Shown here piece by piece: positions 51,629 through 59,080 of a stretch of 64,000 nt of DNA (positions are counted from its first letter, which is position 1; the number at the start of each line of letters is the position of its first letter). Location of the stretch: the NCBI GenBank assembly GCA_022779365.1, contig JALFSI010000050.1, positions 49,885 to 113,884 on the forward strand, in the 5' to 3' direction. The DNA comes from CAG-170 sp022779365. Lineage in GTDB: Bacteria > Bacillota > Clostridia > Oscillospirales > Oscillospiraceae. The notes under the pieces are model-generated. The model saw only the letters and a program-made list of their open reading frames with translations, had not been told where the DNA came from and did not search any database. A program made the translations under genes and the position numbers.

Positions 51629-51631
51629 AAT

Positions 51632-51666
51632 ATCCCCGGCAGTTCCAATGAACTGCCGGGGATTTG
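51632..51666. terminator. Terminator between xerD and pfkA
   Basis: A perfect 14-bp stem (51632-51645 with 51650-51663, loop CAAT). The T run is short. Confidence 0.8.
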
Positions 51667-51696
51667 TGTATTGAATAGGGAATAGGGAAGTGGAAG

Positions 51697-52686
51697 TTAA
51701 CTGTCTATACCAGTCATCGCTTCGAGCACCTCGTATTGCTGCTCGCTGATGGTTTTCTTCATCGAAAGCCCCTCGAGGATGTCGATGTCCACCATTTTGC
51801 CCTGCTGCGCGCAGATGACGCGGTTGGTCTTGCCCTCTGCCAGCGCCTGCACAGCGTGGTAGCCCATACGCGTTGCCATCACGCGGTCGCGTGCCGACGG
51901 CGTGCCGCCGCGCTGAATATGCCCCAGAATGGTCACGCGCGGGTCAAGACCCAGCTCCTCATGGATACCCTTGCCGATCTCGATGGCGCTGCCTGCGCCC
52001 TCGGCGACAATGATCATAAAGTGCGTGTTGCCTGCAAGACGCGCCGCGCGGATGCGCTCGATGACGTCCCGTTCAAAATCCACGCCCTTTTCCGGCACGA
52101 GCACAGCCGTCGCGCCAGTCGCCAGACCGACGTACAGCGCCAGATGCCCGGCGTTGCGCCCCATGACCTCCACGACGGAGCAGCGCTCGTGTGACTGCAT
52201 CGTGTCGCGCAGGCGGTCGATCGCCTCTACGGCGGTGTTGGCGGCGGTGTCATAGCCGATGGTGTAGTCAGTGCAGACGATGTCGTTGTCGATCGTCGCC
52301 GGAACGCCCACCACGCTCACGCCCTGCTTGCTCAGCTCCACAAGACCGCGGAACGAGCCGTCACCGCCGATGGCGACAATGCCGTCCAGCCCCAGCAGCT
52401 TGCAGGTGGCGGCAGCCTTCTGCTGACCCTCCAGCGTGCGGAACTCCTCGCTGCGCGCAGTGTAGAGCATTGTGCCGCCGCGGTTAATAATGTGCGCCAC
52501 GCTTTCGGCGTTCAGCTGAATGAAGTCGCCGGAGATCAGACCGTTGTAGCCGCGGCGAATGCCGATGCACTCGATCCCGCGGAAAGTGGCGGCGCGCACC
52601 ACAGAGCGGATCGCCGCGTTCATGCCCGGCGCGTCACCGCCCGAGGTCAGCACACCGATCCGTTTGACTTTAGAATCCTGAGCCAT
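51697..52686 (-). CDS. pfkA: 6-phosphofructokinase
   Basis: A 329-residue ATP-type PFK of glycolysis. RIGVLTSGGDAPGMNAAIR holds the first nucleotide-binding loop, IVAIGGDGSFRG the second, PATIDNDIVCTDYTIGYDTA the catalytic Asp region, EVMGRNAGHLAL the fructose-6-phosphate contact, and LGHIQRGGTPSARDRVMATR the C-terminal block. I chose the ATG at 52686, after GGAAGGAGC, giving MAQDSKVKRIG; the upstream in-frame stretch is promoter DNA. It is monocistronic and lies between two recombinase genes, convergent with xerD and divergent from the other. Confidence 0.96.
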   Translation of the reverse strand: MAQDSKVKRIGVLTSGGDAPGMNAAIRSVVRAATFRGIECIGIRRGYNGLISGDFIQLNAESVAHIINRGGTMLYTARSEEFRTLEGQQKAAATCKLLGLDGIVAIGGDGSFRGLVELSKQGVSVVGVPATIDNDIVCTDYTIGYDTAANTAVEAIDRLRDTMQSHERCSVVEVMGRNAGHLALYVGLATGATAVLVPEKGVDFERDVIERIRAARLAGNTHFMIIVAEGAGSAIEIGKGIHEELGLDPRVTILGHIQRGGTPSARDRVMATRMGYHAVQALAEGKTNRVICAQQGKMVDIDILEGLSMKKTISEQQYEVLEAMTGIDS

Positions 52687-52715
52687 AAAACAAGCTCCTT
52701 CCTGTTTTTTTGAAT

Positions 52716-52744
52716 ATTGTAGTACCCGCGACGCAAACTGTAAA
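52716..52744 (-). promoter_or_regulatory. Sigma-A promoter of pfkA
   Basis: On the minus strand TTTACA (52739-52744), 17 bp, TACAAT (52716-52721). Confidence 0.75.
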
Positions 52745-52799
52745 GCACAAAACTGTGAATTTTTCAAAAATTTTACGGTAAGGGGTTTGATAGAGTGAT

Positions 52800-52827
52800 T
52801 TGACAAACACGGCATAGTCAGTATAAT
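52800..52827 (+). promoter_or_regulatory. Strong sigma-A promoter upstream of the second recombinase
   Basis: Perfect TTGACA at 52800-52805, 16 bp, perfect TATAAT at 52822-52827. The start codon of the next gene is about 250 nt away. Confidence 0.78.
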
Positions 52828-52890
52828 AAGAATGCGATGATGACATTGACAAATAAATGCTATTGTTCAGGCGAAGGAGAAAACACAAAG

Positions 52891-53080
52891 ATGGCTGGGT
52901 GCTGAATTGTCCAAACAGCCCTTTGATAGTAAATTTTGCGCAATAACGCAACAAAATTTTTATTTTGTTGCGTTCGAAGCGGGCTGGCATCAAGCTCTTT
53001 GCAGCACTTCCCCCCGGCTTCGGTTCTTGAACAATACAATTATAATATTGATGTAATCATCGCTTCTCTAAAGGAGCGAT
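52891..53080 (+). promoter_or_regulatory. Structured 5' leader of the second recombinase gene
   Basis: After a four-codon frame ATG-GCT-GGG-TGC-TGA (52891-52905, preceded by GAAGGAG), possible pairings nest: ATTGT 52906-52910 with ACAAT 53031-53035, CAGCCC 52916-52921 with GGGCTG 52981-52986, and a perfect 13-bp hairpin AACGCAACAAAAT/ATTTTGTTGCGTT (52945-52974). A last hairpin ATCGCTTCT/AGGAGCGAT (53059-53080) hides the Shine-Dalgarno sequence. A second promoter-like pair (TTCGGT, 16 bp, TATAAT at 53041) is also present. Function is inferred only. Confidence 0.5.
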
Positions 53081-53084
53081 GGGA

Positions 53085-54089
53085 ATGGAACGCTTACAGG
53101 ACTGTCCGCAGGTTTTGCGGGAGTTTTTATCTTATCATGAGACGATCAAGGGTCAATCCAAACGGACCGTCTCCGAATATTATCTCGATCTGCGGATGTT
53201 TTTGCGCTTTATCAAGCTCATGCGCTGCCAGATGCCGTACAGCACCCCGCTGGACGATATTCCGATCAACGACGTTGATCTGGACTTCGTGCGCAAGGTC
53301 ACGTCTGCCGAAGTTTTCGACTTTCTGTCGTATCTTGCGAACGACCGCACGTCGGAACAAGCGCCGCAGGATGCCGGGATCGGCGCGGCGGCGCGGGCGC
53401 GCAAGCTCTCCGCCATCAAATCGTTCTACAATTATCTGACGGTCAGCACCAAGCAGATCACGGAAAATCCCGTGAAGGACATTGAATTTCCGCGTGTGCG
53501 GCGCGCGCTGCCGAAATACCTGTCTTTGGAAGAATCCTCCAAATTACTGTCTGCCGTGCGTGGACCGAATCAGACGCGCGATTTTGCCATCCTGATGCTG
53601 TTTCTGAGCTGCGGCATCCGGCGCTCTGAGCTCGTAGGGCTCAATCTGACGGACGTTTACGACGACCGTATCCGCGTGGTCGGCAAGGGCAACAAGGAGC
53701 GCATCGTGTACATGGGCAGCGCCTGCCGCAGGGCGCTGGACGACTATCTGATCGAGCGCAACCAGATTGTCCTGACCGACAACCGCGCACTGTTCGGCTC
53801 GCGCGACAAAAACCGCATCAGCGTCACGGCGGTGCACCGGCTGGTCAAAAAGCACCTGCTCGCGTCCGGGCTGGACGCCACGCAGTTCTCCGCGCACAAG
53901 CTGCGCCACACGGCGGCGACGCTCATGCTCTCACACGGCGTGGACGTCAAAACTCTGCAAGAAGTGCTCGGACACGAGCACCTCAACACGACAGAAATTT
54001 ACACGCACATCGAAAACACAGAGCTGAAGATCGCAGCCGAGGCGAACCCAATCTCGCACCTGAAACTGAATAATGACAAAGAAAAGTAG
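53085..54089 (+). CDS. Tyrosine recombinase (XerC-like integrase)
   Basis: A 334-residue recombinase. The N-terminal SAM-like domain (EFLSYHETIKGQSKRTVSEY) is followed by the catalytic domain: Arg in LSCGIRRSELVGLN, Lys in VVGKGNKERIVYM, HxxR in HKLRHTAATLML, His in LGHEHLNTTEIYTHI with the nucleophile Tyr. It fits the chromosomal Xer class, perhaps the XerC partner of the upstream XerD, rather than a phage integrase, as no excision gene or att repeat is seen. The ATG at 53085 is 8 nt after AAAGGAG; the in-frame ATG at 53079 is too close to it. The leader is long and structured. Confidence 0.88.
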   Translation: MERLQDCPQVLREFLSYHETIKGQSKRTVSEYYLDLRMFLRFIKLMRCQMPYSTPLDDIPINDVDLDFVRKVTSAEVFDFLSYLANDRTSEQAPQDAGIGAAARARKLSAIKSFYNYLTVSTKQITENPVKDIEFPRVRRALPKYLSLEESSKLLSAVRGPNQTRDFAILMLFLSCGIRRSELVGLNLTDVYDDRIRVVGKGNKERIVYMGSACRRALDDYLIERNQIVLTDNRALFGSRDKNRISVTAVHRLVKKHLLASGLDATQFSAHKLRHTAATLMLSHGVDVKTLQEVLGHEHLNTTEIYTHIENTELKIAAEANPISHLKLNNDKEK

Positions 54090-54109
54090 GGGTTTCACCT
54101 ACTTTTCTT
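54079..54109. terminator. Terminator after the second recombinase
   Basis: A perfect 12-bp stem (AAGAAAAGTAGG at 54079-54090 with 54098-54109) overlaps the stop codon. The T-rich 3' arm runs into TTGCATTTT. It also lies at the end of the convergent HAD gene. Confidence 0.75.
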
Positions 54110-54119
54110 GCATTTTATA

Positions 54120-54920
54120 TCACTTTTCCGAGAAATTCGGCACGATACCGCTGGCGATGTCGCCGACGCCGTTCAGGACCAGCCGCGGGCGGTACGGGAA
54201 CTTTTTGATCTCATTGCGGTCGGTCACGCCGGAGAGCACCAGCACGGTATCAAGACCCGATTCGATGCCCGCCACCATGTCGGTATCCATGCGGTCGCCG
54301 ATCATTGCGGCGTCCTCCGAGTGCACACCAAGAATGCGCAGACCTGTGCGCATCATCAGCGGGTTCGGCTTGCCGATGAAATACGCCTGATGCCCCGTCG
54401 TCATTTCGATCGGCGAGATCATCGCGCGGCAGGCGGGAATAATGCCCTGCTCTGACGGACCGGTCAGGTCGCTGTTCGTGCCGATGAGCTTCGCACCCTT
54501 CATGACGAGCCGCACCGCCTTGAGGATATTTTCGTAATTGTAGGTATTCCCCTCCCCGATCACAACGTAATCAGGATCGACGTCGTTCATCGTGATGCCC
54601 TCATCGTGCAGCGCCATGATGAGCCCTGCGCCGCCGATGACATACGCACTGCACCCCGGCGCCTGAGAGCTGATAAAGCGGGCAGTCGCCTGCGCGCTGG
54701 TATAAAAATGTTCCTCCGACACATCGAGCCCCATCCGCCCGAGCTTCTGCTGAAGCTCCTTCGGCGAGCGCTCCGAGGAATTGGTCAGAAACAGAAAGTG
54801 TTTTTTGTTTTCATACAGCCAAGCGACAAATTCTTTCACGCCCGGCAGCAGACGATTGCCATGATAGATGACACCGTCCATGTCGCAGATATAACCTGAT
54901 TTTCTTCTGAGTTCTTCCAT
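54120..54920 (-). CDS. HAD-IIA family sugar phosphatase (NagD-like)
   Basis: A 266-residue hydrolase. GYICDMDGVIYHGNRLLPG carries the nucleophile Asp motif DMDGV, FLTNSSERSP is motif II, the C2-type cap lies in the middle, GKPNPLMM holds the motif III Lys, and AMIGDRMDTDMVAG is motif IV. NagD-type enzymes dephosphorylate nucleotides or sugar phosphates; the true substrate here is unknown. I chose the ATG at 54920 (GAAAGGAGAACGAGTT upstream). An extension to 54962 has no ribosome site. Confidence 0.92.
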   Translation of the reverse strand: MEELRRKSGYICDMDGVIYHGNRLLPGVKEFVAWLYENKKHFLFLTNSSERSPKELQQKLGRMGLDVSEEHFYTSAQATARFISSQAPGCSAYVIGGAGLIMALHDEGITMNDVDPDYVVIGEGNTYNYENILKAVRLVMKGAKLIGTNSDLTGPSEQGIIPACRAMISPIEMTTGHQAYFIGKPNPLMMRTGLRILGVHSEDAAMIGDRMDTDMVAGIESGLDTVLVLSGVTDRNEIKKFPYRPRLVLNGVGDIASGIVPNFSEK

Positions 54921-55005
54921 AACTCGTTCTCCTTTCCCAATGTCTCCCCTATCATACCGCAAAACGTTCCGCTTGAAAAGCAGTTTTTTTGTAAAAATTT
55001 ATAAA

Positions 55006-55296
55006 AAATGCAGACCCGTAAGGGTCTGCATTTCAATCTGTCGAAAAAGCCTCGCAGAGTTTTGCGCCCGCAGGCGCAAAAATGATTCAGATCATTTTCT
55101 GCGGCGGCGTGTACGTCGCAGAAAATACAATACAGGCTGCAAGTGTTGAATTTGTGTGCCTGCGGCACACAAATTATGCGCGCAGCAGACTGCTAGCCTG
55201 TTCAAACGAAAACCCAGCAAAGCGGTTTTCGTTTGAGAGCGTGTCAAAAATACTTTTTTGACACGCTCAAATGCAGACCCGTAAGGGTCTGCATTT
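55006..55296. repeat. Long array of stem-loops framed by two identical hairpins
   Basis: The same 28-nt hairpin (stem AAATGCAGACCC, loop GTAA) stands at 55006-55033 and 55269-55296. Between them lie TTTTGCGCC/GGCGCAAAA (55060-55081), AATGAT/ATCATT (55081-55096), ATTTTCTGCG/CGCAGAAAAT (55094-55126), AATTTGTGTGCC/GGCACACAAATT (55149-55175), TCAAACGAAAACC/GGTTTTCGTTTGA (55202-55236, loop CAGCAAAGC) and GAGCGTGTCAAAAA/TTTTTGACACGCTC (55237-55268). No gene is seen in this 340-bp gap. The last copy probably terminates livF. Confidence 0.85.
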
Positions 55297-55306
55297 TGCG
55301 TTTGTG

Positions 55307-56017
55307 TTAGCCGCCCAAATACGCTTTGCGGATCGAGTCGCTTTCGATGAGCTCCTTGCCCGAACCGCTGAGGGCGATGCGCCCGGATTCGAGGACGTAG
55401 GCGCGGTCGGCGACCTGAAGCGCCATCTGCGCGTTCTGCTCCACCAGCAGGATCGTCGAGCCGCTCTTGTGAAGCTCCCGAATAATGTCGAAGATCTGCT
55501 CCACCAGCAGCGGCGCAAGACCCATCGACGGCTCGTCAAGCATCAGCAGCTTCGGCTCGCTCATCAGCGCACGACCCATGGCAAGCATCTGCTGCTCACC
55601 GCCGGAGAGCGTGCCGCCGATCTGCTTGCGGCGCTCCTTCAGGCGCGGGAACTGGTCGTACACACGCGCCATATTCTCCGCCAGGTCGTTCGGGTGCGTG
55701 TACGCGCCCATCTCCAGATTCTCCTCCACGGTCATGTGCAGGAAAATGCGGCGTCCTTCCGGGCACTGCGCCAGACCATGCTGCACGATCTTGTTCGGCG
55801 CCATACCAGCAATGCTCGAGCCCATGAACTCGATCGAGCCCGTGCGGCTGTGCAGCAGACCCGAGATGGTGTTCAGCACCGTGCTCTTGCCCGCGCCGTT
55901 CGCGCCGATGAGCGTCACGACTTCGCCTTCATTGACCTCCAGGGAAACATCCTTGATCGCGTGGATCGCGCCGTAGTACACGTTGATGTTTTTCACATTC
56001 AGCAGCAAAGCCGTCAC
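55307..56017 (-). CDS. livF: Branched-chain amino-acid ABC transporter ATPase LivF
   Basis: A 236-residue ATPase with Walker A GANGAGKSTVLN, LivF-type CPEGRRIFLHMTVEENLEMG, signature LSGGEQQMLAMGRALM and Walker B LLMLDEPSMGLAP. With LivG it powers uptake of leucine, isoleucine and valine or related substrates. The start is GTG at 56017, sharing GTGA with the livG stop, so the genes are coupled; the ribosome site AAAGGG is close. It is the last gene of the liv operon. Confidence 0.95.
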   Translation of the reverse strand: MTALLLNVKNINVYYGAIHAIKDVSLEVNEGEVVTLIGANGAGKSTVLNTISGLLHSRTGSIEFMGSSIAGMAPNKIVQHGLAQCPEGRRIFLHMTVEENLEMGAYTHPNDLAENMARVYDQFPRLKERRKQIGGTLSGGEQQMLAMGRALMSEPKLLMLDEPSMGLAPLLVEQIFDIIRELHKSGSTILLVEQNAQMALQVADRAYVLESGRIALSGSGKELIESDSIRKAYLGG

Positions 56018-56862
56018 TCCCCTTTCTTTTTGCCGAGGTAAGCCTCGATGACAGCCGGGTTCGACTGGATCTGCGCGGGCGTGCCCTTAGCGATGATCTT
56101 GCCGAAGTTCAGCACGCAGATGCCCTCGCAGATACCCATGACCAGATTCATATCGTGCTCGATGAGCATGATGGCGATGCCGAACATATCACGGATGCGG
56201 ACGATGTTTTCCATCAGCTCGCTCGTCTCCGAGGGGTTCATGCCGGCAGCCGGCTCGTCCAGCAGCAGCAGGCACGGATTTGTCGCCAGTGCGCGGACGA
56301 TCTCCAGACGGCGCTGCGCGCCATACGGCAGCGACCCAGCCTTGTGATCCGCCAGATCCTGCATATCGAAAATGCTCAGCAGTTCCATCGCGCGCTCGCG
56401 TGCCACGCGCTCGCGCCGCCAATACTGCGGCAGGCGGAAGATCGCGGTGGCTGTGTTGTATTTTGTCTCGTTGTGCAGACCCACCAGCACGTTTTCCATC
56501 ACCGTCATGTCCTTAAACAGACGGATGTTCTGGAAGGTACGGGCGATGCCCATGCGGCTGACCTGCTCAATGGTCTTGCCCGCGGTATCGATGCCGTCGA
56601 GCATGATCATGCCGCGCGTGGGCTGATAGACCTTGGTCAGGAGGTTAAACACGGTGGTTTTGCCGGCGCCGTTCGGACCGATCAGACCGGCGATCTCCGT
56701 TCTGCCGATGGCGAAGTTAAAATCGCTGACGGCGGACAGACCGCCAAAGTCGATGCCGAGGTGACGCGCCTCCAGGATCGGCGGCAGCGTAATATCACGC
56801 TCGGGGATAATGTTCGTAGACGGGACCGGGACAAGCCGGGTCGGCTCCTTGTGCTTATTCAT
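56014..56862 (-). CDS. livG: Branched-chain amino-acid ABC transporter ATPase LivG
   Basis: A 282-residue ATPase with Walker A GPNGAGKTTVFNLL, LivG-type MGIARTFQNIRLFKDMTV, signature GAQRRLEIVRALA and Walker B LLLLDEPAAGMNP. The N-terminal extension before the first strand (NKHKEPTRLVPVPSTNIIPE) is longer than usual. The start overlaps livM by 8 bp and GGAAGG precedes it. Confidence 0.95.
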   Translation of the reverse strand: MNKHKEPTRLVPVPSTNIIPERDITLPPILEARHLGIDFGGLSAVSDFNFAIGRTEIAGLIGPNGAGKTTVFNLLTKVYQPTRGMIMLDGIDTAGKTIEQVSRMGIARTFQNIRLFKDMTVMENVLVGLHNETKYNTATAIFRLPQYWRRERVARERAMELLSIFDMQDLADHKAGSLPYGAQRRLEIVRALATNPCLLLLDEPAAGMNPSETSELMENIVRIRDMFGIAIMLIEHDMNLVMGICEGICVLNFGKIIAKGTPAQIQSNPAVIEAYLGKKKGE

Positions 56863-57976
56863 CCTTCCCAGCCCCCTTTTCAGTCTTTTTTGCCTTCTTT
56901 TTGCGCAGCTTCGGGCGGAACAGGAAGTTCAGCGCCTTTTCGATGCAGCGCGACATCGAGAAATCGTAGCTGCCCATGAGTCCCTTCGGGCGGAAGATCA
57001 TCATCACGACCAGCGCCAGAGAATACGCCACCATGCGGTAGTCATCGACCGAGCGCAGCAGCTCCGGCAGCACCGTCAGCACACTTGCCGACAGCACCGA
57101 GCCAAGCATCGAGCCCATGCCGCCGAGCACCACCATCACGAGGATCTCGATGGACTTCATGAACTTGAAGGTCGAGGGATACAGCGAGCCGAGGTAGCCC
57201 GCGTACAGGCAGCCCGCGATGCCGGCAAACACGGCGGACAGAACGAACGCATACGTCTTGTAGTACGTTGTGGGAATGCCGCTGCTCTCCGATGCGATCT
57301 CGTTTTCACGGATGGAGAGGATCGCACGGCCGTGCCGGGATTTCATCACCATATGGATGACCAGGCATGTGATGACCACACACACAAACACCAGCGTGAA
57401 GCTGGAGAACTTCGGGATACGCTTGAGACCTGCCGCACCGTAGGTGAACTTAAAGCCGAGCACGGAGTCGATATTCGTCAGGATCACGCGGATGATCTCG
57501 CCGAAGCCGAGCGTGATAATGGCAAGGTAGTCGCCGCGCAGACGCAGCGCCGGGATGCCGATGATAAGCCCGAACAGACCTGCCACGATAGCGCTGAGCA
57601 CGAGCGCGATGAGCACATACGGCAGCGCGCCCGCGGTATCGCCTGCCTTGAGAAGGTCTGCCGCCGGCGTAGCGCGCATAAAAATGCCGCCCGTATAAGC
57701 GCCGACCGCCATAAAGCCGGCGTGACCCAGCGGGAGCTGCCCAAGGTAGCCGGTGGCAACGTTCAGGGAGACCGCGAGGATGATGTTGATGCCGATGGTG
57801 ATGAGAATGCCGGACCAGTAGTTCGTGATCGTGCCCGCGCCGATCATGCTGTTCAGCACGAACCAGAGGGCGAACACGAGCACGGCATTGATGAGATACC
57901 GCAGCGGCATAGGGATGCGGATGGGGGTAAGCTGCCGCGCTTCGCGCGAGAGGGTCGGGGCTTTTTTCTTAGTCAT
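56855..57976 (-). CDS. livM: Branched-chain amino-acid ABC transporter permease LivM
   Basis: A 373-residue permease with eight to ten spans. Family blocks are SLNVATGYLGQLPLGHAGFMAVGAY, LRLRGDYLAIITLGFGEIIR and GGMGSMLGSVLSA. The C-terminal tail (LFRPKLRKKKAKKTEKGAG) is unusually basic. AAGGAGG precedes the ATG at 57976. It pairs with LivH as the membrane channel. Confidence 0.95.
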   Translation of the reverse strand: MTKKKAPTLSREARQLTPIRIPMPLRYLINAVLVFALWFVLNSMIGAGTITNYWSGILITIGINIILAVSLNVATGYLGQLPLGHAGFMAVGAYTGGIFMRATPAADLLKAGDTAGALPYVLIALVLSAIVAGLFGLIIGIPALRLRGDYLAIITLGFGEIIRVILTNIDSVLGFKFTYGAAGLKRIPKFSSFTLVFVCVVITCLVIHMVMKSRHGRAILSIRENEIASESSGIPTTYYKTYAFVLSAVFAGIAGCLYAGYLGSLYPSTFKFMKSIEILVMVVLGGMGSMLGSVLSASVLTVLPELLRSVDDYRMVAYSLALVVMMIFRPKGLMGSYDFSMSRCIEKALNFLFRPKLRKKKAKKTEKGAGKDE

Positions 57977-57989
57977 CCTGATTCCCTCC

Positions 57990-58865
57990 TTACACCTTTT
58001 CCGTGACCTTGTGACCCATGATGCCGGTCGGCTTCACGAGCAGCACAACGATCAGGATCGCAAACACAACGCCGTCCTTCCAGACGGACAGCCCAACAGC
58101 CGCCACGATCGCCTCCAGCAGACCGATGGCAAAGCCGCCGATCATTGCGCCGGGGATCGAGCCGATGCCGCCGAGCACTGCTGCGACGAACGCCTTCAGA
58201 CCCAGCATCGAACCCATCGTGGGCGACGCCTGCGGGTACGCGCACAGGTACAGCACCGAGCCGATGCCGGCGAGCGCCGAGCCGATGGCGAACGTAAAGG
58301 AGATGGTCTTATTGAGGCTGATGCCCATGAGCTGCGCCGCGCCCATATCCTCCGATACCGCGCGCATCGCCTTGCCGAGGCGGGTTTTTTGAACGAGGAA
58401 CGTCAGGACTGCCATCGACACGACCGCGACTGCGATGGTCAAGATCGCCGCATAGCTGACTGTGGTGCTGCCAATGGTCACATTGCCGGGGACGATCACG
58501 TCCATGCTCTTGGTGTCCGCGCCGAAGAGAAGCTGCGCACCGTTTTCAAGCAAAAACGAAATACCGATCGCCGTGATGAGCAGGCTCAGACGCGGCGCGG
58601 AGCGCAGCGGCGTGTAGGCGACCTTTTCGATCACCACGCCCAGCAGCGTACTGACGACGATTGCCAGCAGAGCCGATACGATCGGGTGCAGATGGAATGC
58701 CGTCATGGCGTAAAACGCCGTGTAAGCGCCGACCATGATGATGTCGCCGTGGGCAAAGTTCAGCAGCAGGATGATACCGTAGACCATGCTGTAACCAAGC
58801 GCGACCAGCGCGTAGACCGAGCCGGTCTGCAGACCGTTGAAGAGCTGGGAGATGATTAAGGACAA
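57990..58865 (-). CDS. livH: Branched-chain amino-acid ABC transporter permease LivH
   Basis: A 291-residue permease. QLFNGLQTGSVYALVALGYS and the motif GIILLLNFAHGDIIMVGAY are LivH signatures; GLKAFVAAVLGGIGSIPGAM lies near the end. I prefer the TTG at 58865, 8 nt after AAAGGTG; a GTG at 58874 in the same frame touches that site and seems unusable. The gap upstream of it to livJ holds two strong hairpins. Confidence 0.9.
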   Translation of the reverse strand: MSLIISQLFNGLQTGSVYALVALGYSMVYGIILLLNFAHGDIIMVGAYTAFYAMTAFHLHPIVSALLAIVVSTLLGVVIEKVAYTPLRSAPRLSLLITAIGISFLLENGAQLLFGADTKSMDVIVPGNVTIGSTTVSYAAILTIAVAVVSMAVLTFLVQKTRLGKAMRAVSEDMGAAQLMGISLNKTISFTFAIGSALAGIGSVLYLCAYPQASPTMGSMLGLKAFVAAVLGGIGSIPGAMIGGFAIGLLEAIVAAVGLSVWKDGVVFAILIVVLLVKPTGIMGHKVTEKV

Positions 58866-58930
58866 CTGCCTCACACCTTTCTGTTTTCTCTCTGATAAAA
58901 CCGCAATGCGGCGCTATCTAAAACTTGCGG

Positions 58931-59040
58931 ACGTCAGATGGCTGTTCCCAAGGCTTGGGGGCATCCATCTGACGTTCTCCTGTGCTTTTTCCGCGGCAGC
59001 GGGGAGGGAAGGCGTTCTCCCCTCCTCGCGCCGGAAAAAG
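58931..59040. repeat. Two large stem-loops inside the liv operon
   Basis: ACGTCAGATGG/CCATCTGACGT (58931-58975) with an inner CCCAAG/CTTGGG, and CTTTTTCCG/CGGAAAAAG (58985-59040) with an inner GGGGAGG/CCCCTCC-type stem. On the minus strand they follow the livJ stop. Such elements often protect the mRNA of the binding protein or cut down read-through, giving more binding protein than permease. That role is inferred. Confidence 0.7.
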
Positions 59041-59080
59041 TGAAATAAAGTCAGCAACCGTGCAGGAATGCTTCCTAAAA

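Noticed and set aside
50747..54089. The recombinase genes as part of a prophage or integrative element
   Set aside because: No att repeats, excisionase, phage or conjugation genes are nearby, and the neighbours are housekeeping genes (yajC, pfkA).
55006..55296. The repeated hairpins as a CRISPR array
   Set aside because: Units differ from each other, spacing is irregular, each is itself palindromic, and no cas gene is present.
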